NCBI GenBank assembly: GCA_944322345.1
Contig: CALUOO010000018.1
Span: 1 to 50,401 of the forward strand
Direction of reading: 5' to 3'
Source of the DNA: an uncultured Bacteroides sp.
GTDB lineage: Bacteria > Bacteroidota > Bacteroidia > Bacteroidales > Bacteroidaceae
Length of the DNA stretch: 50,401 bases
Positions 17,211 to 25,618 of this stretch are shown here, one piece after another. Within the stretch, counting starts at the first letter, position 1. Every line of letters starts with the position of its first letter. The notes under the pieces were generated by a model. It was given only the letters and a program-made list of their open reading frames with translations. It was not told where the DNA came from and did no database searches. Position numbers and translations under genes: made by a program.

Positions 17211-18785
17211 TTACCTGATCTCTGTAAGGGGAGCGGCACTGCATGCGTTAGGAGCACGGATGCGCATGAAGTGGGTTAGTGTAGGTGCAAGATGGTCGAT
17301 GGTGACCGGAGTCTCTATGACAGAAGGTTTCACCGAATATCCCATGAAAATCAGTGGGGAAGGGATATACGAGTGGCGGATAACCTTGCTGCTGTTGGTG
17401 TCTTCATTGACAACACTCCATCCGGGCAGTACATCGATCAGCAGGTCGCCCGAGCGTTGGCGATGGAAACCGTTTCTTATTTTTTCCATTTTGGGGCTCC
17501 ATGATCCCAGCAGAAGCCTGCGGGCGGAATAAGCTTCGTTCACTCCGCTGAACTGTACAAGAAATTCTGCAGCTTTTTCCTGTACGTCTGCCAGATTCAG
17601 CCCTTTATTCTCCAGTAGCTTATGATTCAGATAAATCTGCTGTCCGTGATAGGTTTCCACATATTTTCCATCGCCATAGGTAGCCATCAGATACATGTTC
17701 AGCAGTGCGGCGCAGCGGTTCAGATGAAACTCTCCTGTGGGGATTTTATATAGTCCCGAGTCGGTAGACTCGCTGTCGGTATATCCGGTAGAGGTGATGA
17801 AAAGCAGTACATTCTGCAATCCTACTTTCTGGTCGAGCATATCCAGCAATGCGGCTATGCAATGGTCGAGACGGACATACGCATCCTGAATTTCCATCGC
17901 ACATTCCTGCACGGTTTTATGTTCGTAGTTTCCGGCATAATATGTCAGGGCAAGCAAATCGGTAATGTTGTCTGTTCCCAAAGCTCCTTTTTCCAGCGCT
18001 TCCTGTGCCATTGTGTTTATCTCTTCGTTGGCAAGAGGGCTGGTTATGAATTTGCGGAATTTGTTTACCCGGTCTTCGTCGAACTTATATTTGAATGTCT
18101 CTTCTCTCCAGTCTGGCAGAAAAGTGTACATCATTTTGGGGAATGTCGCTTCCCATACCATATCGGAAATGCGGAAGTCGACAGAGCGGCTGTCGTTATA
18201 AAGGCTGGCCCATAGCGGGAACTCGCCGTAGAAGGTTGTGCCGCTCCATTTTCCTGTATTGGGATTGAGCCAAAGTGCTGCATTGGCGGCATGACCTGCT
18301 GAGAAGATAGCAGCATCGCGGAACGGAGCGATTGCATATACAATAGCCTTACCTTGAGTGGCTATTTTCAGCTCATCGGCAATGGTCGAGGTCAGAAGTT
18401 TGGTTGGTGCGGATGTCTTGTCACCATAATATGCCATATAGGCAGAATCGTCGGTACTGTTTGTCAGTCGTAGAGTCGACGGATCCATCCATCTGTTGGC
18501 TATGATGCCGTTGACCGATGGTGTTGTACCTGTATAGATTGCAGCAATGGCCGACGAACGGTCGGGGTTACTGAATGTATATTGGGTATTGCGGAATACT
18601 CTTCCTTCTTTCCACAGTCTTTTGAAGCCTCGTTCGCCGTAGAGGGAGGAAAATGCTTCCAGATAGTCTGTGCGTAGCTGGTCGATAGTCAGACCTACCA
18701 CCAGTTTAGGAGCGGTGGGTACAGTCTGTGCCTGTAGCCCTGTGAATGTTAGTACGGTAATTAAGGAAGTCAGTAGCCCTTTCAT
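17211..18785 (-). CDS. PafA-like alkaline phosphatase-fold protein, probably catalytically dead
   Basis: This 524-residue exported protein (signal peptide ending near LQAQ) has the alkaline phosphatase superfamily fold closest to PafA. Shared landmarks are VGLTIDQLRTDY, IYTGTTPSVNGI, SAGHAANAALW and SPLIFMGYSVKP. The catalytic sites appear lost. The nucleophile region reads NPDRSSAIAA instead of a T-x-GH pattern. The usual ADHG metal motif reads TSTGYTD. The K-x-R pair before the AGH block is replaced, and the late HG metal motif is absent. The first metal Asp (IDQ) and the Asn of ANRW remain. I aligned these by eye against PafA from memory. The start overlaps the upstream DUF4105 stop by 4 bases (ATGA-type), so the two are translationally coupled. 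A binding or scaffolding role is inference. Confidence 0.85.
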   Translation of the reverse strand: MKGLLTSLITVLTFTGLQAQTVPTAPKLVVGLTIDQLRTDYLEAFSSLYGERGFKRLWKEGRVFRNTQYTFSNPDRSSAIAAIYTGTTPSVNGIIANRWMDPSTLRLTNSTDDSAYMAYYGDKTSAPTKLLTSTIADELKIATQGKAIVYAIAPFRDAAIFSAGHAANAALWLNPNTGKWSGTTFYGEFPLWASLYNDSRSVDFRISDMVWEATFPKMMYTFLPDWREETFKYKFDEDRVNKFRKFITSPLANEEINTMAQEALEKGALGTDNITDLLALTYYAGNYEHKTVQECAMEIQDAYVRLDHCIAALLDMLDQKVGLQNVLLFITSTGYTDSESTDSGLYKIPTGEFHLNRCAALLNMYLMATYGDGKYVETYHGQQIYLNHKLLENKGLNLADVQEKAAEFLVQFSGVNEAYSARRLLLGSWSPKMEKIRNGFHRQRSGDLLIDVLPGWSVVNEDTNSSKVIRHSYIPSPLIFMGYSVKPSVIETPVTIDHLAPTLTHFMRIRAPNACSAAPLTEIR

Positions 18786-19966
18786 GCTTTCTTTCTGTAA
18801 GTTATAATTAGGTTGCTTGCCGAGCGTATCAGCAAACAGAGTGCCAAAGGTACAATGGCTGGTTCAAATTCCTGTGGTATGAGCCGGAAAAAGGCTATAA
18901 ATAATGTTAAAACCACAGCGTTTGCTGCCAGATACCAGCATTTCTTCCCTTTTCGTATGCAGTTGATGGTGTAAGGGAGGAAAAACAGGTGTCCCGGATG
19001 GAAGACAAACAATACATAGTTACGGTCCACTGTGGGGTGGGACGAAAACAGTGCAAGAAAAGCGAGGATACATCCTGAAAGCCCCGCAACGGCAAACAGC
19101 AACAGATCAAACGGCCAGCAGCCTTTTCTTCTCTGGATGTCTTTCAATGTCTGGAAGATGCAGATCAGCAGCAATAGCAGAGCTACTGCGAAGGGAGTGA
19201 ACTTTTCCGTGCCAGTCTCTTCCTGCGGCTCTTGTTCGAACAGAGTGATGGTGGATGCAACAAGCGGATGGCTGCCCTCGTTGGTTTCTATGGCAGTTTT
19301 AGCAAATGCTTCTTTCAGGTATTCGGGCACAAACATCATCTGCTCGTTTGTAACGGGCTGGTCTGCCTCTACTCCAAGACAGAGGTTGAAACCGAAACGT
19401 GCCCATGAATGTCCTTTGGTAAACCGGTAAACGATGTCGCGGAAGCTTACAGGCTCCTGCTCCAGGTCGGGATAAACCACCGTCCCGTCGATGCTCTCTT
19501 TTATCTTGTCGCGCGGTCGTGTCGCACAGTTGTCATAAAAGAAGTTGTAGCGGTACATGCGGTTCTCCGGGCGATAATTTTCTTCCAGCAAGCCAATCAA
19601 CTTTGCTTTCTCTTCGCGTGTCAGGTTGAGTGTCTGTTGCCAGACGCTGCGATTGCTCATCATGTATTCGCTTATAAAACTGTCGTAATCTTCAGCCCCG
19701 AGCATATAGTCTGTTTCTCCAAGTGCAAACCGTAAGGCAAAGTTTGGAGTACGGAAGCTGAACAGGCCGTAGTTGAATACAACATCAATTCCCCGCTTTG
19801 GCTCTTCGTATCGGATGGCTGTATGTCCGAACAGTGAATACAGCTCTTCTCCCGGCGAACAGGTCAGCAGACTGATACGCACGGAGTCGTCCGTTTCGGA
19901 TGTCTGCCCGTAAGTCGTAGGCAGGAACAGGAGCAGGAATAGTATGACGGCGATGATATGTTTCAT
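18782..19966 (-). CDS. DUF4105 (Lnb-like) membrane protein
   Basis: This 394-residue protein starts at 19966 (MKHIIAV); a longer frame from 20080 is rejected because a TACCTTCG box lies at 19997-20004. A signal peptide leads into a periplasmic domain with LFGHTAIRYE and YNFFYDNCATRPRDKI, the conserved His and Cys of DUF4105. Four or so membrane segments form the C-terminal third. The DUF4105 family has recently been linked to lipoprotein N-acyl transfer (Lnb), with Cys and His as likely catalytic residues; the assignment for this protein is inference. It is the first gene of a leftward operon with the pseudophosphatase, which overlaps it by 4 bases. Confidence 0.85.
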   Translation of the reverse strand: MKHIIAVILFLLLFLPTTYGQTSETDDSVRISLLTCSPGEELYSLFGHTAIRYEEPKRGIDVVFNYGLFSFRTPNFALRFALGETDYMLGAEDYDSFISEYMMSNRSVWQQTLNLTREEKAKLIGLLEENYRPENRMYRYNFFYDNCATRPRDKIKESIDGTVVYPDLEQEPVSFRDIVYRFTKGHSWARFGFNLCLGVEADQPVTNEQMMFVPEYLKEAFAKTAIETNEGSHPLVASTITLFEQEPQEETGTEKFTPFAVALLLLLICIFQTLKDIQRRKGCWPFDLLLFAVAGLSGCILAFLALFSSHPTVDRNYVLFVFHPGHLFFLPYTINCIRKGKKCWYLAANAVVLTLFIAFFRLIPQEFEPAIVPLALCLLIRSASNLIITYRKKA

Positions 19967-19996
19967 TACACAATGGCTTGTTTTATTTTCGGGAGG

Positions 19997-20004
19997 CGAA
20001 GGTA
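19997..20004 (-). promoter_or_regulatory. -7 box of the DUF4105 operon
   Basis: The minus strand reads TACCTTCG, the TAnnTTCG variant, 30 bases upstream of the start codon at 19966. Confidence 0.45.
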
Positions 20005-20144
20005 CGAAGAATATTTCGATTTTTGAAGTCTCTTCCAACTCTCTTCCTCGAAAGACTCTCCAAGTCCCTCCATCTTTCATTTTCCCTTGGGGGAGATTAA
20101 GAGGGGGATTTACTTTACTTTTCTTTTCTTTTCTTTGTGGGATA

Positions 20145-20176
20145 AATGTAACATTTTGGGGTTTAAATGTTACATT
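20145..20176. promoter_or_regulatory. Perfect 12-bp inverted repeat, operator-like
   Basis: AATGTAACATTT at 20145-20156 is repeated in inverse at 20165-20176 with an 8-base spacer. Each arm is itself nearly palindromic around TGTAACA/TGTTACA. No T run follows, so it looks more like a protein-binding site than a terminator. It lies outside the promoter at 19997. Confidence 0.45.
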
Positions 20177-20326
20177 AATTCCTTTTTATTTACATTTTAT
20201 GCTGTCTTTTTATTGTTGTATTTATTTGAATTTCAATGTGCTAATATCTATATTCTGGGCGTGGGGTTGAAAAATGCAGAAATCGGGCTTACGAAGGGGG
20301 TAGGATATGGGGGGGTAGTCACTTGT

Positions 20327-20412
20327 GTTGGCTCACCTTTGCTGTCGTGTCAGCTAACCTTTGCCAACGTGAGCCGTAACCTTTCCCAACAGGTTGGCTC
20401 ACCTTTGCCAAC
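20327..20412. repeat. 22-bp-period repeat, locus A (four 20-bp units)
   Basis: Units start at 20327, 20349, 20371 and 20393, each 20 bases with 2-base linkers. Examples are GTCAGCTAACCTTTGCCAAC (20349) and GTTGGCTCACCTTTGCCAAC (20393). All four have the ACCTTT core on the plus strand. Ends are drawn from a small set of words (GTTGGC, GTCAGC, GAGCC and their complements). The same unit family occurs at 42376 and 47165. Confidence 0.9.
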
Positions 20413-20595
20413 AATAATCTGTTTTATCAATATTGCGATGTGTATTTAATGATTGATTGTTTCATTTTGTTCTGTATTGGTGTTTTTTCGTGATAAAATG
20501 AATTATTAACGGTTTGTTTTTATTTAATCTATTAATATTTTATTTGTAGTTGATAATATGTAAGTAAAACATATATTTTGCTTTTCATATTGCTT

Positions 20596-20603
20596 TATAT
20601 TTG
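20596..20603 (+). promoter_or_regulatory. -7 box of the porin-PII-amt operon
   Basis: TATATTTG, followed by CAAATG, lies 111 bases upstream of the first start codon. A TTTTG at 20576-20580 could serve as -33, although the 15-base spacing is short. No NtrC- or sigma-54-type site is obvious. Confidence 0.45.
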
Positions 20604-20714
20604 CAAATGAAAAATACAAAATGAAAGTATATATTTTATTTGTATGTCATAAAGATATATGTTGCGCAACGGTCGAGAGAGTGAATAATAGGTTAAAGCT
20701 TAAAATGAAATGTA

Positions 20715-21470
20715 ATGAGACAAATGATTTTTAAAACGGTGATGTTCACCATGTTAGGAATTGCTTCTGTGAGCGTAAGTGCAAATGAGTCTTTTGAAGC
20801 CTCGGTAGGCGGAAGTTTGGTGAGTGCTTATGTATGGCGTGGCCAGGAATTGGGTGGATTTAGTGTTCAGCCGACTGCCTCAGTGTCGTGGAAAGGATTT
20901 TCTCTGACAGCTTGGGGGTCTGTAGGCTTAAAAGAGACAGAGGATATCGGTGGATCATTTTCTGACGCAAAAGAGTTTGATCTGACGTTAGGGTATGCTT
21001 ATGAAGGTTTTTCTATATCGGTTACTGATTACTGGTTTAATTGTGCATACAACAATTATTCGGGTGAGGCTATTTCCGGTGATTATTTTCATTATGGAAG
21101 TAGAAGTACCAGTCATGTTTTTGAGGCGCAGATAGGTTATGACTTCGGCTTTCTTGCAGCAAACTGGTATACGAACTTTGCAGGAAATGATGGCTTGAAT
21201 AAAGATGGCAAACGGGCTTATTCGTCTTATTTCTCATTGGCTGCTCCGTTCTCATTTGCGGGATTGGACTGGAAGGCAGAGGTGGGCGCTACTCCTTGGG
21301 CTACAACCTTTTATAATGGCGGAGCCAGCCGTTTTGAAGTCTCGGAGATTAGTCTGAAAGCCATGAAGACTATCAAGATGACCAAATCGTTTTCGTTGCC
21401 ATTGTCGGCAAAAGTGGCTTTGAATCCTGCTACAGAGGGGGCATATTTTGTTCTAGGGTTGGATTTGTAA
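20715..21470 (+). CDS. Outer-membrane beta-barrel (putative porin) of the ammonium operon
   Basis: This 251-residue protein has a signal peptide (cleavage near VSAN) and a mature part made of alternating amphipathic strands rich in Tyr, Trp and Gly. It ends in a short hydrophobic strand (AYFVLGLDL), typical of an outer-membrane barrel. The YVWRGQELGGFSVQPTASVSWKG start resembles the TorF-like putative porin family. It lies 53 bases upstream of a PII gene and an ammonium channel gene, so it may be the outer-membrane entry route for ammonium or another nitrogen source; that is inference from gene order. An internal ATG at 20724 is an alternative start. Confidence 0.8.
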   Translation: MRQMIFKTVMFTMLGIASVSVSANESFEASVGGSLVSAYVWRGQELGGFSVQPTASVSWKGFSLTAWGSVGLKETEDIGGSFSDAKEFDLTLGYAYEGFSISVTDYWFNCAYNNYSGEAISGDYFHYGSRSTSHVFEAQIGYDFGFLAANWYTNFAGNDGLNKDGKRAYSSYFSLAAPFSFAGLDWKAEVGATPWATTFYNGGASRFEVSEISLKAMKTIKMTKSFSLPLSAKVALNPATEGAYFVLGLDL

Positions 21471-21523
21471 AGATGTGATTGTGTAAAAGTTTGTTTCTGG
21501 ATATACATAAAAATATAAGAGTT

Positions 21524-21880
21524 ATGAAAAAAATTGAAGCAATTATCAGACGTACAAAGTTTGAAGATGTAAGAGACGCTCTTCTTGCGGCAGATATCGA
21601 ATGGTTCTCCTATTATGATGTACGCGGAATTGGCAAGATGCGCGAAGGCCGTATTTATCGTGGAGTTGTATACGACACAAGCATTATCGAACGCATCTTG
21701 GTATCAATCGTTGTGAGAGAAAAGAATGTTGAGAAAACAATAAAAGCTATTTGCGACGCTGCTTATACGGGTGAAATTGGCGATGGACGTATTTTCGTAA
21801 TTCCTGTTGAAGATGCTATTCGCATACGTACCGGTGAACGTGGTGATATCTCACTCTACAATGCAGAACAGGAAAAATGA
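21524..21880 (+). CDS. glnK: PII nitrogen regulatory protein
   Basis: This 118-residue protein starts at 21524 (MKKIEAIIRR); the in-frame ATG at 21479 gives an unrelated leader. PII proteins sense 2-oxoglutarate and ATP/ADP and bind the ammonium channel when nitrogen is plentiful. The core matches: an N-terminal KIEAIIRRTKFEDV strand-helix; the T-loop region VRGIGKMREGRIYRG with Tyr45 equivalent to the uridylylated Tyr51 of enteric PII; the B-loop TGEIGDGRIFV; and the C-terminal RIRTGERGD. The T-loop looks about two residues shorter than that of E. coli GlnB. It is 48 bases upstream of the channel gene, the classic glnK-amtB pairing. Confidence 0.93.
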   Translation: MKKIEAIIRRTKFEDVRDALLAADIEWFSYYDVRGIGKMREGRIYRGVVYDTSIIERILVSIVVREKNVEKTIKAICDAAYTGEIGDGRIFVIPVEDAIRIRTGERGDISLYNAEQEK

Positions 21881-21927
21881 AATAAAGTCGAGAAATACTC
21901 AGTATAAATATTTAAATGTAAACAAAT

Positions 21928-23313
21928 ATGAAAACAGATAGATTTTATGCCGTTAGTGGATGGTGGCGAAGAGGAGTAGTGAGTCTGGTAACTTTACTTC
22001 CGTTGTCGGCTTTTGCTCAGGATACGACAGATATATCAGCTTTAAGTACGAGTGTAATGGATCTGGTTGCGGGACTTGATACTGTATGGATGTTGTTGGC
22101 AGCCATGTTGGTGTTCTTTATGCAACCGGGATTTGCACTTGTGGAGGCTGGCTTTACACGTGCAAAGAATACAACCAATATATTGATGAAAAACTTTGTG
22201 GATTTCATGCTGGGTTCACTTTTGTTCTGGATTGTTGGTTTTGGACTGATGTTTGGAATAGGAGGTTTTGCAGGAATGCCCCATCTGGGTGATCTTGATA
22301 CAATGGAAAAGATTATTGGTAATGGACTTCCCATTGAAGGATTTCTGATTTTTCAGACCGTTTTTTGTGCAACTTCTGCTACTATCGTCTCTGGTGCGAT
22401 GGCCGAACGTACCAAATTTTCCATGTATTTGATTTATACCATTGCTATCAGTGTGTTGATTTATCCGGTCTCTGGTCATTGGACATGGGGAGGAGGCTGG
22501 CTTTCCGATGTTAGTGAAGGATCTTTTATGCAAAGTCTTTTTGGGTATGGATTTCATGACTTTGCCGGTTCTACTGTTGTTCACTCAGTCGGTGGCTGGA
22601 TTGCACTGGTTGGTGCCGCCATTTTAGGACCTCGTATTAGTAAATATGCAAAGGATGGAAAGTCAAAGGCTATTCCGGGGCATAACCTGACATTAGCTAC
22701 TTTGGGGGTATTTGTGTTGTGGTTTGGTTGGTTTGGATTCAATCCGGGATCTCAATTGGCAGCATCGACCGAGGCTGACCGTGTAGCCATTTCTCATGTA
22801 TTCCTTACTACAAATCTTGCTGCTTGTGCAGGTGGTGTATCTGCTCTGTTGCTGAGCTGGATGAAATATGGAAAGCCTTCTTTGTCACTTACGCTCAATG
22901 GAATCTTGGCCGGCTTGGTTGGTGTGACTGCCGGATGTGACTTGGTGACTCCTTTGGGGGCAGCTGTTATCGGACTGATATGTGGTGTTGTAATGATTTA
23001 TGCAGTAGAGTTCATCGATCATAAGCTTAAGATAGACGATCCTGTTGGAGCAAGCTCAGTACATGGAGTATGTGGCTCTTTAGGTACAATTCTTACAGGT
23101 TTCCTTGCGGTTGACGGCGGTGTGTTCTATGGCGGTGGTTTTGGTTTTCTCGGCGCACAGATTTTTGGAGTAATTGTTGTTGGTGCTTGGGCAGCATTTA
23201 TGGGCTGGCTGATTTTTACGTTGCTCAATAAGTTCTTTGGACTTCGTGTTGGTAAGAGGATTGAGGAAGAAGGATTAGACGTATACGAACATGGAGAGTC
23301 TGCCTATAACTAA
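21928..23313 (+). CDS. amtB: Ammonium transporter Amt
   Basis: This is a 461-residue inner-membrane channel with a cleavable-looking signal sequence (ending SAFAQ) and eleven hydrophobic segments. Family landmarks are FFMQPGFALVEAGFTRAKN near the start, DFAGSTVVHSVGGW with the first pore His, FNPGSQLAAS, and GASSVHGVCGSLGT with the second pore His. It conducts ammonium into the cell and is gated by PII, encoded just upstream. The C-terminal tail (RVGKRIEEEGLDVYEHGESAY) is the conserved cytoplasmic segment that contacts PII. A terminator follows. Confidence 0.96.
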   Translation: MKTDRFYAVSGWWRRGVVSLVTLLPLSAFAQDTTDISALSTSVMDLVAGLDTVWMLLAAMLVFFMQPGFALVEAGFTRAKNTTNILMKNFVDFMLGSLLFWIVGFGLMFGIGGFAGMPHLGDLDTMEKIIGNGLPIEGFLIFQTVFCATSATIVSGAMAERTKFSMYLIYTIAISVLIYPVSGHWTWGGGWLSDVSEGSFMQSLFGYGFHDFAGSTVVHSVGGWIALVGAAILGPRISKYAKDGKSKAIPGHNLTLATLGVFVLWFGWFGFNPGSQLAASTEADRVAISHVFLTTNLAACAGGVSALLLSWMKYGKPSLSLTLNGILAGLVGVTAGCDLVTPLGAAVIGLICGVVMIYAVEFIDHKLKIDDPVGASSVHGVCGSLGTILTGFLAVDGGVFYGGGFGFLGAQIFGVIVVGAWAAFMGWLIFTLLNKFFGLRVGKRIEEEGLDVYEHGESAYN

Positions 23314-23353
23314 AACTGGGTGAAATGTAGAATGGTTTGAAATATAAGTAGAT

Positions 23354-23415
23354 AAAACGCAGGTTGACGCGAAATTATTATAAGTAATTATGTGTTAATC
23401 TGCGTTCTAATTTTT
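23354..23415 (+). terminator. Terminator of the nitrogen operon
   Basis: A long hairpin with AACGCAG (23356-23362) pairs with CTGCGTT (23400-23406). The stem continues inward with several G-T pairs and is followed by CTAATTTTTA. Confidence 0.65.
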
Positions 23416-23532
23416 ATGTAATCTTGTGATTTGTATAGTATAGGTATATTTATATTAAACTAATTTTTAGATTTATCTGAATGCAGGAGGAAATTACTTT
23501 TTCCACTTCCTCTTGGTGATAAATTCTGATTT

Positions 23533-24300
23533 ATGTCTAAATTTGCGCCCGCAAAAAGCAAAGAAACATTGAATTTAATTATCGACATAGGAAATACGAT
23601 GGCGAAGGTGGCACTGTTTGACGGTGATCAGATGGTGGAAATGCTGACCGATTCCAATGAGTCGCTGGAATGTTTGTCGTCTCTTTGCAGAGATTATCCG
23701 GTGGAGCAGGGAATTGTTGCCACAGTGATAGATCTGAACGAACAGGTACTGTCCCAGTTGTCGGACCTGACTTTTCCGCTGTTGTGGCTCGACCATCGTA
23801 CTCCGTTGCCTGTTGTCAATCTGTATGAAACGCCCGAAACTTTGGGGTACGACCGGATGGCTGCCGTGGTGGGAGCCAACGACCGGTTTCCCGGCAGGGA
23901 TATTCTGGTGATAGATGCGGGGACGTGCATTACCTACGAGTTTATCGATGCTAAAGGACAATATCACGGAGGAAATATCTCACCCGGTATGCAGATGCGT
24001 TTCAAGGCATTACATCGCCAGACTGGGCGTCTTCCATTGGTAAGTGCCGACGGTCGCCGTCTCCAGATGGGGAGGGATACAGAGACTGCTATCCGCGCCG
24101 GAGTGTTGAAAGGTATAGAATACGAGATAACAGGGTATATTGATGCCATGAGGCATAAATATCCTGAACTTTTGGTTTTTTTAACGGGAGGCGATGAATT
24201 TTCTTTTGATACGAACGTAAAAAGTATCATCTTTGCAGATAGATTTTTAGTGTTGAAAGGATTAAATAGAATTTTAAACTATAATAATGGTAAGATTTAG
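23533..24300 (+). CDS. coaX: Type III pantothenate kinase
   Basis: This 255-residue cytoplasmic enzyme phosphorylates pantothenate, the first step of coenzyme A synthesis. The ASKHA-fold motifs are visible: [14 protein letters not shown] (about 16-29), the pantothenate-binding [10 protein letters not shown], the catalytic Asp motif [14 protein letters not shown], and [17 protein letters not shown]. Length fits the family. The first 13 residues precede the usual LxIDIGNT start, but no better start codon lies between. Its stop overlaps the next gene by 14 bases, so it heads a rightward series with outer-membrane genes. Confidence 0.95.
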   Translation: MSKFAPAKSKETLNLIIDIGNTMAKVALFDGDQMVEMLTDSNESLECLSSLCRDYPVEQGIVATVIDLNEQVLSQLSDLTFPLLWLDHRTPLPVVNLYETPETLGYDRMAAVVGANDRFPGRDILVIDAGTCITYEFIDAKGQYHGGNISPGMQMRFKALHRQTGRLPLVSADGRRLQMGRDTETAIRAGVLKGIEYEITGYIDAMRHKYPELLVFLTGGDEFSFDTNVKSIIFADRFLVLKGLNRILNYNNGKI

Positions 24301-25561
24301 ATACACCCTTTGTGCGTTCTTGCTTATGATGCTTACCGGCATGGCAGTTGCTCAAAACAATACAAACTCACCTTATACACGATACGGTCTTGGCGATTTG
24401 TCCGATCAGTTTTTTGGAAATAGTAAAGCAATGGGAGGCATTGCTATCGGATTGCGCGATAATGCGCAGATCAATCCGGTGAATCCGGCCTCTTATACTG
24501 CTATCGATACCTTGACTTTCTTGTTTGAAGGAGGAGTCACTCTGCAGAATATGAACCTTTCCGGAGGTGGTGTGAAGCAGAATGCCAAGAATTCCAGTTT
24601 TGATTATTTGGCCATGCAGTTCCGGTTGCGTCCGTGGATGGCAATGAGCGTCGGATTACTCCCTTTCTCTAATGTAGGGTATTCGCTGTCTGACACTCAG
24701 ACTACAGAAAACGGTTTACAGTATAGCCGTAGCTTTAGTGGCGACGGAGGAACGCATCAGTTATACGCTGGTTTGGGATTCAAGATATTGAAGAATTTTT
24801 CTGTTGGAGCCAATGTCTCTTATTTCTGGGGTGATATAACCCGCAGTAGAAGTGTATATTATCCTCAAACGTCGAGTTCTTATTCTTATCAACAAGCCAC
24901 TCAGTTGTCAATATCTGATTATAAATTGGATTTTGGTGCGCAATATACGCAGCAGCTGGATAAAAAAAACAGCCTGACTATCGGTGCGGTTTTTTCTCCT
25001 AAAAAGAATTTGAAGAATGATTATCTGGTGGAAACACAGACCAGCTCGATCAGCAGTCAGGAGTTGGATGCAGAAATATCATTACCAACCAGCTTTGGAG
25101 TCGGAGTGTCTTATAATTATGACAAACGTTTGACTGTAGGCGTTGATTATAGTCTGCAAAAATGGTCGTCTGCCAATAACTCTCTTGCTGTAGACGATCA
25201 GGACCTGCTCGAAAATTTTAGACAGACGTATTCGTATACCGACCGTTCTAAAATATCATTAGGAGCAGAGTTCATTCCTAATTTGATGGGACGTACTTAT
25301 TTGGCTCACGTGAAGTATCGTTTGGGTGCATACTATTCAACTCCATATTATAAAATTAATGGTAAGGATGCTGCCAGTGAATATGGAGTGACTGCGGGAT
25401 TTGGTTTTCCAATGCTTCATTCACGCTCTATTTTGAGTCTGACAGGACAGTTCGTTCGTGTCAAGGGCAAAGAAAGTGGAATGATTGATGAGAATATATT
25501 CCGGATCTGTATTGGAGTTACCTTCTGCGAACGCTGGTTCTCCAAATTCAAGGTGGAATAA
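24287..25561 (+). CDS. FadL/OmpP1-like outer-membrane protein
   Basis: This 424-residue protein has a signal peptide (MLTGMAVAQ). The mature start [44 protein letters not shown] resembles the N-terminal plug of FadL/OmpP1-type barrels, in which a GGA.A..D....NPA pattern is typical. The rest alternates Tyr/Gly-rich strands and ends with [14 protein letters not shown]. FadL-type proteins pass hydrophobic molecules across the outer membrane; the substrate here is unknown. The start lies inside the end of coaX (14-base overlap), suggesting coupled translation, and the TPR gene follows after 57 bases. Confidence 0.85.
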   Translation: MVRFRYTLCAFLLMMLTGMAVAQNNTNSPYTRYGLGDLSDQFFGNSKAMGGIAIGLRDNAQINPVNPASYTAIDTLTFLFEGGVTLQNMNLSGGGVKQNAKNSSFDYLAMQFRLRPWMAMSVGLLPFSNVGYSLSDTQTTENGLQYSRSFSGDGGTHQLYAGLGFKILKNFSVGANVSYFWGDITRSRSVYYPQTSSSYSYQQATQLSISDYKLDFGAQYTQQLDKKNSLTIGAVFSPKKNLKNDYLVETQTSSISSQELDAEISLPTSFGVGVSYNYDKRLTVGVDYSLQKWSSANNSLAVDDQDLLENFRQTYSYTDRSKISLGAEFIPNLMGRTYLAHVKYRLGAYYSTPYYKINGKDAASEYGVTAGFGFPMLHSRSILSLTGQFVRVKGKESGMIDENIFRICIGVTFCERWFSKFKVE

Positions 25562-25618
25562 GATGATACAAAAGAGAGAATTGAAACATAAATACTAACA
25601 ACTAAAAATTTAGATACA

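Larger units (their letters stand above)
19967..20714. other. Long divergent intergenic region
   Basis: These 748 bases separate the leftward DUF4105 operon from the rightward nitrogen operon. They hold a -7 box for each side, a pyrimidine-rich run (20109-20136), a perfect inverted repeat (20145-20176), the four-unit 22-bp-period repeat (20327-20412) and an AT-rich leader after the right promoter. Small open frames here (for example 20087-20449) cross the repeats and lack any family resemblance. Confidence 0.6.

Noticed and set aside
20087-20449. 120-codon open frame in the divergent region
   Set aside because: It translates the inverted repeat and the 22-bp repeat units; no promoter or family supports it.
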